From an uncultured Alphaproteobacteria bacterium (lineage in GTDB: Bacteria; Pseudomonadota; Alphaproteobacteria; Rs-D84): a stretch of DNA of 64,000 nucleotides. Where the stretch lies: NCBI GenBank assembly GCA_934230415.1, contig CAKQEW010000006.1:15419-79418 (forward strand), read 5' to 3'. Below are positions 41,941 to 50,384 of this stretch, one piece after another. Position numbers and translations under genes: made by a program. Numbering within the stretch: position 1 is the first letter of the stretch; the number at the start of each line of letters is the position of its first letter. The notes below the pieces were generated by a model, which saw nothing but the letters and a program-made list of their open reading frames with translations, did no database searches and was not told the origin of the DNA.

Positions 41941-42279
41941 ATGGCTTACTATGAAAGCGTCTTGGTTTTCCGCCAGGACTTGACCGAACCGCAGGTAAAA
42001 GAAAAAGCGGCAAAATACACCGAAATCATCAAGGAACTGGGCGGTGATGTTAAATCCACAGAATTCTGGGGTTTGAAAAATCTGGCCTATGTTATCCGTA
42101 AAAATCGCAAGGCACACTATGTCATGCTGAATATCGAATTGCCGGGGGCACAGGTTGCCGAACTGGAACGTCGTGCCCGCATTGACGAAGACGTCATTCG
42201 TTTCTTGAACGTTCGCGTCGAAGCATTGTCCGAACAACCATCAATAATGATGAAAAAGAATAACGAAGAGGCAGAATAA
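41941..42279 (+). CDS. rpsF: Ribosomal protein bS6
   Basis: bS6 binds 16S rRNA with bS18 in the 30S platform. The 112-residue protein begins MAYYESVLVFRQDLTEPQV and has WGLKNLAYVIRKNRKAHYVML and a helix ending EDVIRFLNVRVE, all typical. The C-terminus is short and acidic. Its stop codon TAA overlaps the rpsR start (TAATG), so translation is coupled. It is first in the rpsF-rpsR-rplI cluster. Confidence 0.97.
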   Translation: MAYYESVLVFRQDLTEPQVKEKAAKYTEIIKELGGDVKSTEFWGLKNLAYVIRKNRKAHYVMLNIELPGAQVAELERRARIDEDVIRFLNVRVEALSEQPSIMMKKNNEEAE

Positions 42280-42506
42280 TGGCAGTACGTGCAGCAATTT
42301 ATCGTAAAAAATCTAACCCATTAAAGGGCAAGGTTATTGATTACAAAGATATCAAAACACTGTCGCACTATATCACAGAACGCGGCAAAATCGTCCCATC
42401 ACGCATCAGTGGCGTTTCCCAGAAAGACCAGCGTGCGTTGGCAACCGCCATCAAACGTGCCCGTCATTTGGGGTTGATGCCATTCGTTCGCAACAACTTG
42501 GGCTAA
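42279..42506 (+). CDS. rpsR: Ribosomal protein bS18
   Basis: bS18 partners bS6 on the 30S platform. The 75-residue protein contains the family core: IDYKDIKTLSHYITERGKIVPSR, QKDQRALATAIKRARHLGLMPF and a short C-terminus. It overlaps rpsF by one base. A strongly folded stretch (42506-42614) separates it from rplI and may end or attenuate transcription. Confidence 0.97.
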   Translation: MAVRAAIYRKKSNPLKGKVIDYKDIKTLSHYITERGKIVPSRISGVSQKDQRALATAIKRARHLGLMPFVRNNLG

Positions 42507-42614
42507 AAAATTAAATTCTGTGGACGCCTGTGGCGTTCACAGTTCCTCGTGTATGTCTAATACACGTCGGAACTGAAATGAACGCTGCCATGCGTCTCGC
42601 ATAATTTAATTTTT
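42506..42614. repeat. Multi-branched fold closed by a perfect 12-bp stem between rpsR and rplI
   Basis: Bases 42506-42517 (aaaaattaaatt) are the exact reverse complement of 42603-42614. Inside are three hairpins: 42518-42542 (ctgtg/cacag with acgcc/ggcgt), 42541-42574 (agttcc/ggaact with cgtgtat/atacacg) and 42582-42595 (acgc/gcgt). A T-run follows. It may be a terminator or attenuator, or a miniature inverted-repeat insertion. The closing arm overlaps the rpsR stop codon. Confidence 0.55.
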
Positions 42615-42666
42615 ATAAAAATATTTGGGAATAATCCCTAACTTAGAAAACATAAGGACAGATAAA

Positions 42667-43242
42667 ATGAAAGTTATTTTGACAGAAAAAATTACCCACT
42701 TGGGCAATATCGGCGACACAGTGGAAGTAAAAACAGGTTTCGCGCGCAACTATCTGTTGCCAAATGGCAAGGCAATGCGCTGGACACGTGAAAATGTCGC
42801 GTTGTTTGAAGCGAAAAAGGCCGAACTGACCGCACGTCAGGAAGCCGCCAAGGCAGCCGCCGAATCGCATGTTGATGCGGTCAAGAACGCAAAACTGCAC
42901 ATGATTCGCCAGGCGGGTGATACAGGTCAGTTGTATGGTTCTGTATCCACACGTGACATTGCGCGTATGTTGAAAGAAATCGCAAATGTCAATATTGAAT
43001 CATCTCAGGTTCTGTTGGGCAGCCCGATTAAATCCATCGGTGCGTTTGACACCAAGATTGCATTGCACCCAGACGTTGTTGTTCCGGTCAAGGTATACGT
43101 TGCCCAGACTCAGGACGAAATTGACGCATTGGTTGCGGGCAAGGTTCTGACATTTGGCACCAAGAAGGTTGAAGAAGAAGTTGCCGAAGAAAAACCGGCA
43201 GCGGAAGAAAAACCGACAGAAAAGCCAGCAGACGCTGAATAA
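42667..43242 (+). CDS. rplI: Ribosomal protein bL9
   Basis: bL9 binds 23S rRNA domain V at the base of the L1 stalk. The 191-residue protein has the N-terminal domain MKVILTEKITHLGNIGDTV and the signature GFARNYLLPNGKAM, a connecting helix, and a C-terminal domain (LYGSVSTRDIA). About 40 residues of Glu/Lys/Pro/Ala tail extend the usual 150. AAGGA lies 7 bases before the ATG at 42667; the longer frame upstream is not family-like. Confidence 0.96.
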   Translation: MKVILTEKITHLGNIGDTVEVKTGFARNYLLPNGKAMRWTRENVALFEAKKAELTARQEAAKAAAESHVDAVKNAKLHMIRQAGDTGQLYGSVSTRDIARMLKEIANVNIESSQVLLGSPIKSIGAFDTKIALHPDVVVPVKVYVAQTQDEIDALVAGKVLTFGTKKVEEEVAEEKPAAEEKPTEKPADAE

Positions 43243-43271
43243 AAAACGGGGCATCGCCCCGTTTTTTATTA
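43243..43271 (+). terminator. Intrinsic terminator of rplI
   Basis: An acggggc / gccccgt stem with A6 and T6 follows the stop. The same 37-base sequence recurs after the DsbA-like gene (44916-44952). Confidence 0.9.
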
Positions 43272-43288
43272 GAGCATGGATAATATAT

Positions 43289-43318
43289 AGTGCGCCGTAT
43301 GGCGCACTTGTTTTATTA
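43289..43318 (+). terminator. Second hairpin with T-run
   Basis: A gtgcgcc / ggcgcac stem followed by TTGTTTTATT backs up the rplI terminator. Confidence 0.6.
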
Positions 43319-43332
43319 TTGCAATAAAGTAT

Positions 43333-43361
43333 TTGTTATCTGGGGCGGGGCGGGGTATAAT
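43333..43361 (+). promoter_or_regulatory. Promoter of recO
   Basis: TTGTTA (43333-43338) and TATAAT (43356-43361) are 17 bases apart. The predicted transcription start coincides with the recO ATG at 43369. Confidence 0.75.
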
Positions 43362-43368
43362 TCATGTC

Positions 43369-44019
43369 ATGAAATTGGACTCTGTTGGGATTTTAGTCGC
43401 AATGCGACCAATGGGTGAACGCGATTGTGTCGCGCGTATTTTTACGCGTGATTTTGGCGTGATGTGTGGTGTCCTGCGTGGCGCCCAGGTCGCGCGTACA
43501 AACCGTCCATTGGTTGGGCAAATTGGCACGGTCGCGTGGAACGCGCGGTTGGAATCACAACTGGGGACGTTTCATTGGGAATCGTCTGGCACACCGGTTG
43601 CGACAATTATGATGTCGCGTGCGCGCCTGGCACTGGTGAACAGTGCGTTTGACCTGATTACCACCCTGTTGCCAGAGCGCGAGGCGTATTCGCGCCTGTA
43701 TGATGAAACGATTTCGCTGTTGGAAAATTTACCTGGTGCCGATTCGGATGCGGTGTATTTGAATTGGGAAATTGCGCTGTTGCGCGAATTGGGCTATGCG
43801 TTGGATTTATCGCATTGTTCGGGATGTGGGGCGCGCGAAAACCTGCATTACCTGTCGCCACGCACAGGGCGCGCGGTGTGTGATAATTGCGCCGCGCCGT
43901 ATATTGGGCGTCTGTATGAATTGCCATTGGAACGCCGGACAACACTGCATTTTTTGGAACGTATTTGTGAATCCGTGGGGGCGGCACTGCCGTTGTCGCG
44001 GCGTGCGATTTCTGAATAA
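43369..44019 (+). CDS. recO: DNA repair protein RecO
   Basis: RecO loads RecA with RecR onto SSB-coated single-stranded DNA in recombinational repair. The 216-residue protein has the N-terminal OB-fold (SVGILVAMRPMGERDCVARIFTRDFG, then GVLRGA), a helical middle and a zinc site C-x2-C...C-x2-C (CSGCG and CDNC). The length is a little short of the usual 230-250. The ATG at 43369 lies 8 bases after TATAAT with no Shine-Dalgarno, so the mRNA is probably leaderless. Confidence 0.93.
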   Translation: MKLDSVGILVAMRPMGERDCVARIFTRDFGVMCGVLRGAQVARTNRPLVGQIGTVAWNARLESQLGTFHWESSGTPVATIMMSRARLALVNSAFDLITTLLPEREAYSRLYDETISLLENLPGADSDAVYLNWEIALLRELGYALDLSHCSGCGARENLHYLSPRTGRAVCDNCAAPYIGRLYELPLERRTTLHFLERICESVGAALPLSRRAISE

Positions 44020-44094
44020 ATTTTATACAATTATCACTTGCGATTTTGCGAATTTTTTTCTATGGTAATCCTGTTCAACAGAAAGGAGAAAACT

Positions 44095-44919
44095 ATGACT
44101 TGGACAATCTTGGTTTTGGTCGTGGCGATTGCCTTGTACATGTTCGGCGGAATGCTGATTGCACAGGACGGCAAGAAACCCAGCACAAAATCCATTTTGG
44201 CAAAGAAAGCAATTAAATTGTTTGCCATCATCTTGGTCGCAGGCAGTGTTTGCCGCCTGTACGTGCCATATTACCTGACATCAACCAATCCTGAAATCTT
44301 GCAGGAAATGGTCAACGCGATGCAGGAAAAGCAGGCCGCGGAAAAGAACAAGGCCGTACGTGCATTCGTGCGCAATCACGCCGATGTTATGGTCGCTGAT
44401 GCCCCGATTTTGGGTGCCCAGGATGCAAAGAAAACAATCTTTGTTTGGACTGACTTCAGCTGCCCATACTGCCGCCGTGTACATGGTGAATTGGACCGTG
44501 TGTTAAAGGCCCGCAATGACGTTCGCGTTGTTGTTAAAAACTTCTCTATCCATGGCGCATTGTCAGATGGTCCAGCCAAGGCCGCAATTGCTGCGAAATT
44601 GCAGAGCCCAGAAAAGGCCGCAAAGTTGGTTGACATGATGATGACCCGCAACTTCTATAGCCAGGATGATTTGAAAGATCAGTCAAAATTGGCAGAAAAA
44701 GTTGAAAAGAACGTCTTGAAAATGGCCGAAGAAGCCGGACTGGACACAAAACAGTTGAAACAAGACATGGGCGGCGAAGTTGTCGCACGTGAATTGGCAA
44801 ACGTTCGTGATTTGGCCCAGCAGTTTGAAATCAGTGGCACACCGTTCCTGATTATCGGCGAACAGGCATTTCCAGGCGCAATCCCATACAACCAGATTAT
44901 GGATGCATTGGATAAATAA
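44095..44919 (+). CDS. DsbA-like thioredoxin-fold protein, membrane-anchored
   Basis: The 274-residue protein has two N-terminal hydrophobic helices (about residues 3-22 and 42-62), a Lys/Glu-rich helix, and a DsbA-type domain (about 105-274): TIFVWTDFSCPYCRRVHGEL carries the CxxC active site, and SGTPFLIIGEQAFPGAIP supplies the cis-Pro loop. It is close to the Com1/DsbA group of periplasmic oxidoreductases. It may oxidise or isomerise disulfides in the Cys-rich exported proteins of this window; that link is inference. AAAGGAG lies 7 bases before the ATG at 44095. Confidence 0.9.
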   Translation: MTWTILVLVVAIALYMFGGMLIAQDGKKPSTKSILAKKAIKLFAIILVAGSVCRLYVPYYLTSTNPEILQEMVNAMQEKQAAEKNKAVRAFVRNHADVMVADAPILGAQDAKKTIFVWTDFSCPYCRRVHGELDRVLKARNDVRVVVKNFSIHGALSDGPAKAAIAAKLQSPEKAAKLVDMMMTRNFYSQDDLKDQSKLAEKVEKNVLKMAEEAGLDTKQLKQDMGGEVVARELANVRDLAQQFEISGTPFLIIGEQAFPGAIPYNQIMDALDK

Positions 44920-44948
44920 AAAACGGGGCATCGCCCCGTTTTTTATTA
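44919..44948 (+). terminator. Intrinsic terminator of the DsbA-like gene
   Basis: The same acggggc / gccccgt stem and flanks as after rplI. Confidence 0.9.
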
Positions 44949-44956
44949 GAGTAGTA

Positions 44957-44986
44957 AAAAATGCGCCGGGGCGCATTTTTTGTTTT
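44957..44986. terminator. Terminator of the nrdR-pgk operon
   Basis: An aaaatgcgcc / ggcgcatttt stem with A- and T-runs lies just beyond the pgk stop and can work in both directions. Confidence 0.8.
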
Positions 44987-44987
44987 T

Positions 44988-46157
44988 TTATTCCTGGGCC
45001 AGGATTGCAATTCCGGGCAGGGTGCGACCCTCTATATATTCCAGAAATGCGCCGCCGCCGGTGGAAACGTATGTCATATCACCCTTGACACCGCATGCAT
45101 CCAATGCCGCAACCGTGTCGCCGCCACCAATCACGCTGGTCAATTTCCCTGCGCGGGTTTGTTCCGCAATGGCGCGTGCCAATGCAAATGTGCCAACCGA
45201 CCACGTGGGTTGCCATTCGGCCATGCCAACACTGCCGTTCCAGATGACTGTTGCGGACTGTTTTATTGTTTCAATATCGTTTGCGCTGGTCTGGGCGCCA
45301 TCGTCCATGATGATGTCGCTGTCCGTGATTTCAGCGAATGTTTTGTCGGTGCGCGGTGCGTCTGGCGTAAATTCTGGGGCTGTGCCCTTGTCCAATGGCA
45401 ACAGCACCGTGCAATTATTATCGCGCGCAAACGCCAGTATTTCCAATGCTGTGTCGCGCTGGTCCGGTTCATACAGTGAATTGCCGACATGCGCGCCGCA
45501 TGCATAGTTAAATGTTGTCCCCAACGCGCCCCCGATAATCAGGTTGTCGGCCAGTTTGGCCAGTGCCTTTAATACGCCGATTTTTGTGGAAACCTTGCTG
45601 CCGGCGACAATTGCGGTCAGTGGACGCGCGGGATGTGCCATCACCGCGTCCAGGTTTTCAATTTCTGATGCCAACAATTTCCCCGCATATGACGGCAAGA
45701 TTTCCGCCACGCCAACCGTACTGGCGTGTGCGCGGTGTGATACCGCAAATGCGTCATTTACAAATATGTCAAATCCGCGTGCCAATTCGCGGGCAAATTC
45801 TGGGTCATTTTTTTCTTCGCCGGCATAAAAACGCACATTTTCCAACAAAACGACGTCGCCGTCATGCATGGTTGCCATAAATTCACGGTCCAGACAATCG
45901 GCAATCAGTGGCACACCCATGTATTCGGCAACGGGGCGCAGTGAAAATTCCATGTTGTGTGTACCCTTGGGCCGGCCCAGGTGGGCGCAAATTGCGATTT
46001 TTGCACCACCCGCGCGCAGGGCGTTGATGGTTGGCATGCTCTGTTCAATGCGAAATGGGTCAGTGATTTTGCCGTCAACGATTTGTACATTAAAATCATC
46101 GCGCAGCAATACAAACTTGCCCCGAACGTCCAGATTTTCAATCGTGCGTAATTTCAT
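44988..46157 (-). CDS. pgk: Phosphoglycerate kinase
   Basis: Pgk makes ATP from 1,3-bisphosphoglycerate in glycolysis. The 389-residue protein has the two-domain layout: VLLRDDFNVQ (a variant of LRVDFNVP), the substrate-binding HLGRPKG, LLENVRFYAGEEKND, AHRAHAST region, AIVAGSKVSTKI, and the nucleotide loop GGGDTVAALDACG followed by STGGGAFLEYIEG. GAAAGGA lies 6 bases before the ATG at 46157. It overlaps the end of rnhB by 20 bases, so the two are co-translated; it is the last gene of the nrdR-slt-rnhB-pgk operon. Confidence 0.96.
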   Translation of the reverse strand: MKLRTIENLDVRGKFVLLRDDFNVQIVDGKITDPFRIEQSMPTINALRAGGAKIAICAHLGRPKGTHNMEFSLRPVAEYMGVPLIADCLDREFMATMHDGDVVLLENVRFYAGEEKNDPEFARELARGFDIFVNDAFAVSHRAHASTVGVAEILPSYAGKLLASEIENLDAVMAHPARPLTAIVAGSKVSTKIGVLKALAKLADNLIIGGALGTTFNYACGAHVGNSLYEPDQRDTALEILAFARDNNCTVLLPLDKGTAPEFTPDAPRTDKTFAEITDSDIIMDDGAQTSANDIETIKQSATVIWNGSVGMAEWQPTWSVGTFALARAIAEQTRAGKLTSVIGGGDTVAALDACGVKGDMTYVSTGGGAFLEYIEGRTLPGIAILAQE

Positions 46158-46761
46158 GTTCAATCCTTTCCTTTACTGGTCTGAAACTTTTACGATAATG
46201 TTCGTTTATACCATATTTTTCAATTGCGTGCAAATGTTCTGGGGTGGGGTATCCGGCATTTTTATCCCACGCATATTGTGGATATTGCGCTGCCAAATCG
46301 TGCATGATTTTATCCCGTGTTTCCTTGGCAATAATGGATGCGGCGGCGATTGATAATGATTTTGCATCACCCTTGACAATTGGGGCGCCACGTAAATCGT
46401 GCGGCAATCTGTTCCCGTCAATTAAACAAAATTGTGGTGCTTTGGCCAGATTTTCAACCGCGCGCGACATTGCGCGCATGGACGCCCACAAAATATTCAG
46501 TTCATCAATTTCGGCGGGACTGCACATGCCCACCGCCCAAATTGTGTTGTGCGTAATCCAATCGTATGCGGCGGCGCGGGCGTGTGCGGTCATCTGTTTG
46601 GAATCACGAATAACTATCGGAATTTCAATGTCACGGTGGGGAAATATTACCGCACCGGCAACAACTGGCCCACACAGAGGACCACGTCCGGCCTCGTCCA
46701 CGCCGGCAACAACGTCAAATCCCGATTCGCGTTCAAATGTAAAATCAGGTGTTGTTCGCAT
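46138..46761 (-). CDS. rnhB: Ribonuclease HII
   Basis: RNase HII cuts RNA in RNA-DNA hybrids and removes misincorporated ribonucleotides. The 207-residue protein has the signature VAGVDEAGRGPLCGPVVAGA with the catalytic Asp-Glu pair, RDSKQM, a LIDGN strand with the third Asp, and KGDAKSLSIAAASIIAKETRD. The C-terminal HRKS-like YRKSFRPV is also typical. It is 14 bases downstream of slt and overlaps pgk. Confidence 0.96.
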   Translation of the reverse strand: MRTTPDFTFERESGFDVVAGVDEAGRGPLCGPVVAGAVIFPHRDIEIPIVIRDSKQMTAHARAAAYDWITHNTIWAVGMCSPAEIDELNILWASMRAMSRAVENLAKAPQFCLIDGNRLPHDLRGAPIVKGDAKSLSIAAASIIAKETRDKIMHDLAAQYPQYAWDKNAGYPTPEHLHAIEKYGINEHYRKSFRPVKERIEHEITHD

Positions 46762-46775
46762 AACATTTTTCCCTA

Positions 46776-48500
46776 TCAGATAGACATCCGGTCGGCAATC
46801 TGGCGCTGGACATATTCGTCTTCGCTGTTATACAGCGGCCAAATGCCATTCGCCAATTCTTCCATTGATGTCAGTGGCTGATTTAACCGCGCGCGATATA
46901 ACCACAGGTTGGACATAACGCGCTTTATATAACTGCGGGTTTCGTATGCGGGGAAACTTTCAATGTACAGCAGTGGGTCATATGTTGAAAAACTCTTTTC
47001 AAACTTTACAACCGTACCCATACCGGCGTTATATGCCGCCAACATTTTAATAATGTTGTTATTGATGTTCGGGTGCGACAACAGGTCAACAATATATTGC
47101 TGGCCCAGGAACATATTGTGTTCAGGATTTGTCATATCAATGTCAGACATTGCAACATTATTCTGGCGCGCGACACGGCGGGCGGTGCTGGGCATAATCT
47201 GCATCAGACCATTTGCACCCGCATTTGATTTTGCGTTTGTTTTAAATCCGCTTTCCTGTTTGGTGATAGCCAACAACAGTGCGCGATCAATTGACCATCC
47301 GCCCATTGGTTCCCAGTCGGGCAGGGGATATTGCGCCGAATAAATAATGTCATCATCAATTTCCAGAATTCCGCGATCGCGGGCAACATTGGATGCCTGG
47401 ATTGATACCCGGGGTAATCCGTATGCCGTTGCAACCGAATTCACCGCGTGCAGTGTGCGGTCGGATGCGCGCGCCGTAATCAGGTATTTCAGGTATTGTT
47501 CCGCGCGGTCTTTCTGGTTCACCTGGATTAATGCCAATGCCATGCGACCATATTTTGTTTCCGCCAACGCGTCAATGTCGTCATCGGTGCAGTCCTGTTC
47601 AAAAAATTCGTATTCTGGTGTGTCGCCCAGCATAACGGCGGATAATGCGCCATAGAACGCCATCGGGTGTGCCGCCGCCACGCGCCAGAATCCACGCGCC
47701 GCCGATCGGTCGCCGTTTGCGTCCGCTGCGCGCCCGGCCCAGAATGCGGCCTCGGTCTTGCGGGCATTGTTAATCTGGTCCAGTTTTAGAATTTGGCTGA
47801 AATATTTTGCACTTTCTTTGAATTTTTCTTCCTTGAAATACAGCAATCCCATCGCCCACAGGCCATATTCAGAATTCGCATCAGATGCAACAAATCCCCA
47901 CTTTTTTGCCAATTCAAATTCGCCGTTTGTATAATACAAATATGACAGGCGCCCCGCCAGACGTCCATAATCAGATTCTGTCAATTTACGCTTAAACGAT
48001 GGGTCGGATAAAATCAGGCGTGCGGTCTTGCTGCTGCCACTGCGGATGGCGCGCTTGAATTTAGTAATATTTGCATCGGTTGTACCGGTGTATTTCTTTG
48101 CCGTCCATGTTTCAGATTGTGCGGTTTCAATGGATGCGCCGCCACTGATTATGTTCGGAACAACCGGTTTGCGCACGGTGGCCTGTTTTATCTGGGCCAA
48201 TTTTGCCAATCGTACCGCGCCCGGCATGTCATAGTATTTTTTCATCCATGCGTTTAATTCGGCGCCGCGCGTACGGTATGTCTTTGATGTATAGCGCTGG
48301 TATAAAACCTCGTTCATCAATATGGGGTCGGTCAGTTGTTTTTCCAGTTTCTGGGCGGCGGCAATTTTTTCGTTGCCCTGTAATACAAAAATTTGTTCAT
48401 ACAGACTGGCGTCGGCATCGGTCAATATGTTAAATGATTCGGTCGCGTATGCAGAAACCGACAGAAATATCGCCGTTAAAAATGTGAAAATCTTTCTCAT
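46776..48500 (-). CDS. slt: Soluble lytic murein transglycosylase
   Basis: Slt cleaves peptidoglycan between MurNAc and GlcNAc with formation of anhydroMurNAc in the periplasm. The 574-residue protein has a signal peptide (cut near AYA-TE), a long helical superhelix domain (about 25-400) with TPR-like pairs (EFELAKKWGF, KFKESAKYFSQIL), and a C-terminal goose-lysozyme-like domain: ITKQESGFKTNAKSNAGANG with the catalytic Glu, then LMQIMPSTARRVA, and AAYNAGMGTV. Order and length match the Slt70 type. It is 9 bases downstream of nrdR. Confidence 0.93.
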   Translation of the reverse strand: MRKIFTFLTAIFLSVSAYATESFNILTDADASLYEQIFVLQGNEKIAAAQKLEKQLTDPILMNEVLYQRYTSKTYRTRGAELNAWMKKYYDMPGAVRLAKLAQIKQATVRKPVVPNIISGGASIETAQSETWTAKKYTGTTDANITKFKRAIRSGSSKTARLILSDPSFKRKLTESDYGRLAGRLSYLYYTNGEFELAKKWGFVASDANSEYGLWAMGLLYFKEEKFKESAKYFSQILKLDQINNARKTEAAFWAGRAADANGDRSAARGFWRVAAAHPMAFYGALSAVMLGDTPEYEFFEQDCTDDDIDALAETKYGRMALALIQVNQKDRAEQYLKYLITARASDRTLHAVNSVATAYGLPRVSIQASNVARDRGILEIDDDIIYSAQYPLPDWEPMGGWSIDRALLLAITKQESGFKTNAKSNAGANGLMQIMPSTARRVARQNNVAMSDIDMTNPEHNMFLGQQYIVDLLSHPNINNNIIKMLAAYNAGMGTVVKFEKSFSTYDPLLYIESFPAYETRSYIKRVMSNLWLYRARLNQPLTSMEELANGIWPLYNSEDEYVQRQIADRMSI

Positions 48501-48509
48501 ATAATTATA

Positions 48510-49010
48510 TCAGAACAGTGTCGTCTTGGGCAGGTGGCACACCACCGCGTCATCGGCGGCCTCTGGTATCTGGTCAATAATCTTTTTGAAATCGGCAATG
48601 CGTGAAAATTTGCGATACACAGAAACAAATCGCACAAACGCAATCGGATCCAGATTCAACAGTGAATCTGCAACCATTTGACCAACCATTACACTGGATA
48701 CCGTATCATCGGCGGTTTCTGTTTCCAGACGGCGGTGAATAGATGTCACCAATTTTTCAATTTGTTCATCACCGACATCACGGTTGCGACAGGCCAATTT
48801 AATACTGCGGCGTAATTTTTCGCGATCAAACGCCTCCAGCTTGCCACTGTTTTTGCGCACCATCAGGTCGCGCATCTGGACACGTTCAACGGTGGTGAAC
48901 TTGGCACCGCACTGGTTGCACACGCGACGGCGCCGAATAATTGCATCTTCGGTGTCGGGGCGGGAATCAGTCACGCGGCTGTCGGTTGAATTACAATATG
49001 GACATCTCAT
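48510..49010 (-). CDS. nrdR: Transcriptional repressor NrdR
   Basis: NrdR senses dATP/ATP and represses ribonucleotide reductase genes. The 166-residue protein has the N-terminal zinc ribbon (MRCPYC, then CNQCGAKFTTVERV) and an ATP-cone (VRKNSGKLEAFDREKLRRS, followed by SVYRKFSRIADF). Length is near the usual 150. The ATG at 49010 lies 7 bases after a TATTCT -10 box with no Shine-Dalgarno, so the transcript may be leaderless. It heads the nrdR-slt-rnhB-pgk operon. Confidence 0.95.
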   Translation of the reverse strand: MRCPYCNSTDSRVTDSRPDTEDAIIRRRRVCNQCGAKFTTVERVQMRDLMVRKNSGKLEAFDREKLRRSIKLACRNRDVGDEQIEKLVTSIHRRLETETADDTVSSVMVGQMVADSLLNLDPIAFVRFVSVYRKFSRIADFKKIIDQIPEAADDAVVCHLPKTTLF

Positions 49011-49017
49011 ACGGTAC

Positions 49018-49046
49018 AGAATAGCAATCAATTTTATTGCCCGCAA
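49018..49046 (-). promoter_or_regulatory. Promoter of the nrdR operon
   Basis: On the minus strand TTGCGG (49046-49041) and TATTCT (49023-49018) are 17 bases apart, placing the transcription start at the nrdR ATG. Confidence 0.6.
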
Positions 49047-49177
49047 GCAATATTTACAGGCCTGAAAAAATCGTGTTTTTGGAAAAATCAAGACATTTAT
49101 TTCGTTTTCATTGCTTGACCCCGCCTTTTTACACATGGCGATTTATGATAAAATAGTATCCAGGGAAAGCGGGAGAG

Positions 49178-50278
49178 ATGGAAAAATACCTGAATCAGAT
49201 TTTGTCTGGTGATTGCATAGAGGTTATGCGGGGCATACCAGACGCATCGGTTGATGCGGTCTTTGCCGATTGCCCATATAATTTGCAATTGGGGGCGAAA
49301 ACATTATATCGGCCCGAAGATCAAACGGCCGCGCGTGCGGTGCGTGACGCATGGGATGCGTTTGACAGTCCCGCCGCATATGACGAATTTACACGTGCAT
49401 GGATGCGCGAATGCCAGCGTATTTTGAAGCCAGATGGCGCAATGTGGGTCATCGGCAGTTATCATAATATCTTTCGCGTGGGTGCAATTTTACAGGATTT
49501 GGGTTTCTGGATTTTAAATGACATTGTATGGGTAAAAACGAATCCAATGCCGAATTTCCGTGGCACGCGTTTCACAAATGCGCACGAAACACTGATTTGG
49601 GCAACCCCGCGCAAGACCGGCAAATACACATTTAATTATGAAACAATGAAAAAACTGAACGGTGGGAAACAGATGCGTTCAGATTGGAATTTGAACATCT
49701 GTTTGGGCGAAGAACGCGTCAAGGGTGCCGATGGCAAAAGTCTGCACAATACCCAGAAACCGTTGGATTTGTTGCGTCGTGTGATTCTGGCATCAACGCG
49801 CCCGGGCGATGTTATTTTGGATCCATTTGTGGGCAGTGGCACCACCGCCGCCGCCGCACGTGAATTGGGACGTAATTTTATTGGAATTGACCGTGAACAG
49901 GCGTATGTGGACGCTGCACGGGAACGTGTTGCCGCGGTAAAACCAATTGACCTGACGGATATAGAGGTATCAGCCCCCAAACGGATGGAGACCCGCGTTG
50001 CCTTTCGCGAATTGTTGGATGCGGGCCTGTTATATGTTGGCCAGACGTTGGTCAGTCCGCGTGGCGAACGTGTTATGATTACGCGTGATGCACAATTGGC
50101 GCATACCCTGTATGGCAAGGCATCCATCCATGTTATGGCGGCGCGCCTGCAACACAGTGTCAGCTTTAACGGTTGGGATTATTGGTCGGCGGAACGGCGC
50201 GATGGAACGTTGGTGCCGATTGACGAACTGCGCAAATATGTTCGTGACATAAAACGCGACATGAAACAGGCTGCATAA
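49178..50278 (+). CDS. ccrM: Cell-cycle-type adenine DNA methyltransferase (CcrM)
   Basis: CcrM methylates adenine in GANTC and times cell-cycle genes in alphaproteobacteria. The 366-residue protein has the beta-class layout: a catalytic motif IV at the N-terminus (VFADCPYNLQL), a target-recognition region, and the AdoMet-binding motif I late (VILDPFVGSGTTAAAA, then GRNFIGIDRE). The C-terminal extension of about 85 residues, with VGQTLVSPRGE, is typical of CcrM and absent from most beta-class enzymes. Motif IV reads D-C-P-Y where relatives have D-P-P-Y. No restriction partner is nearby. GGGAGAG precedes the ATG. Confidence 0.93.
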   Translation: MEKYLNQILSGDCIEVMRGIPDASVDAVFADCPYNLQLGAKTLYRPEDQTAARAVRDAWDAFDSPAAYDEFTRAWMRECQRILKPDGAMWVIGSYHNIFRVGAILQDLGFWILNDIVWVKTNPMPNFRGTRFTNAHETLIWATPRKTGKYTFNYETMKKLNGGKQMRSDWNLNICLGEERVKGADGKSLHNTQKPLDLLRRVILASTRPGDVILDPFVGSGTTAAAARELGRNFIGIDREQAYVDAARERVAAVKPIDLTDIEVSAPKRMETRVAFRELLDAGLLYVGQTLVSPRGERVMITRDAQLAHTLYGKASIHVMAARLQHSVSFNGWDYWSAERRDGTLVPIDELRKYVRDIKRDMKQAA

Positions 50279-50384
50279 CCGTGCACGTGGCTTGTATTTT
50301 ACACATATTTTCCTATATATCAGACTATGAATTCGCGAATCGGATTTTTTGTGGTATAATTTACTGGAAATAAAAGGATATTTG

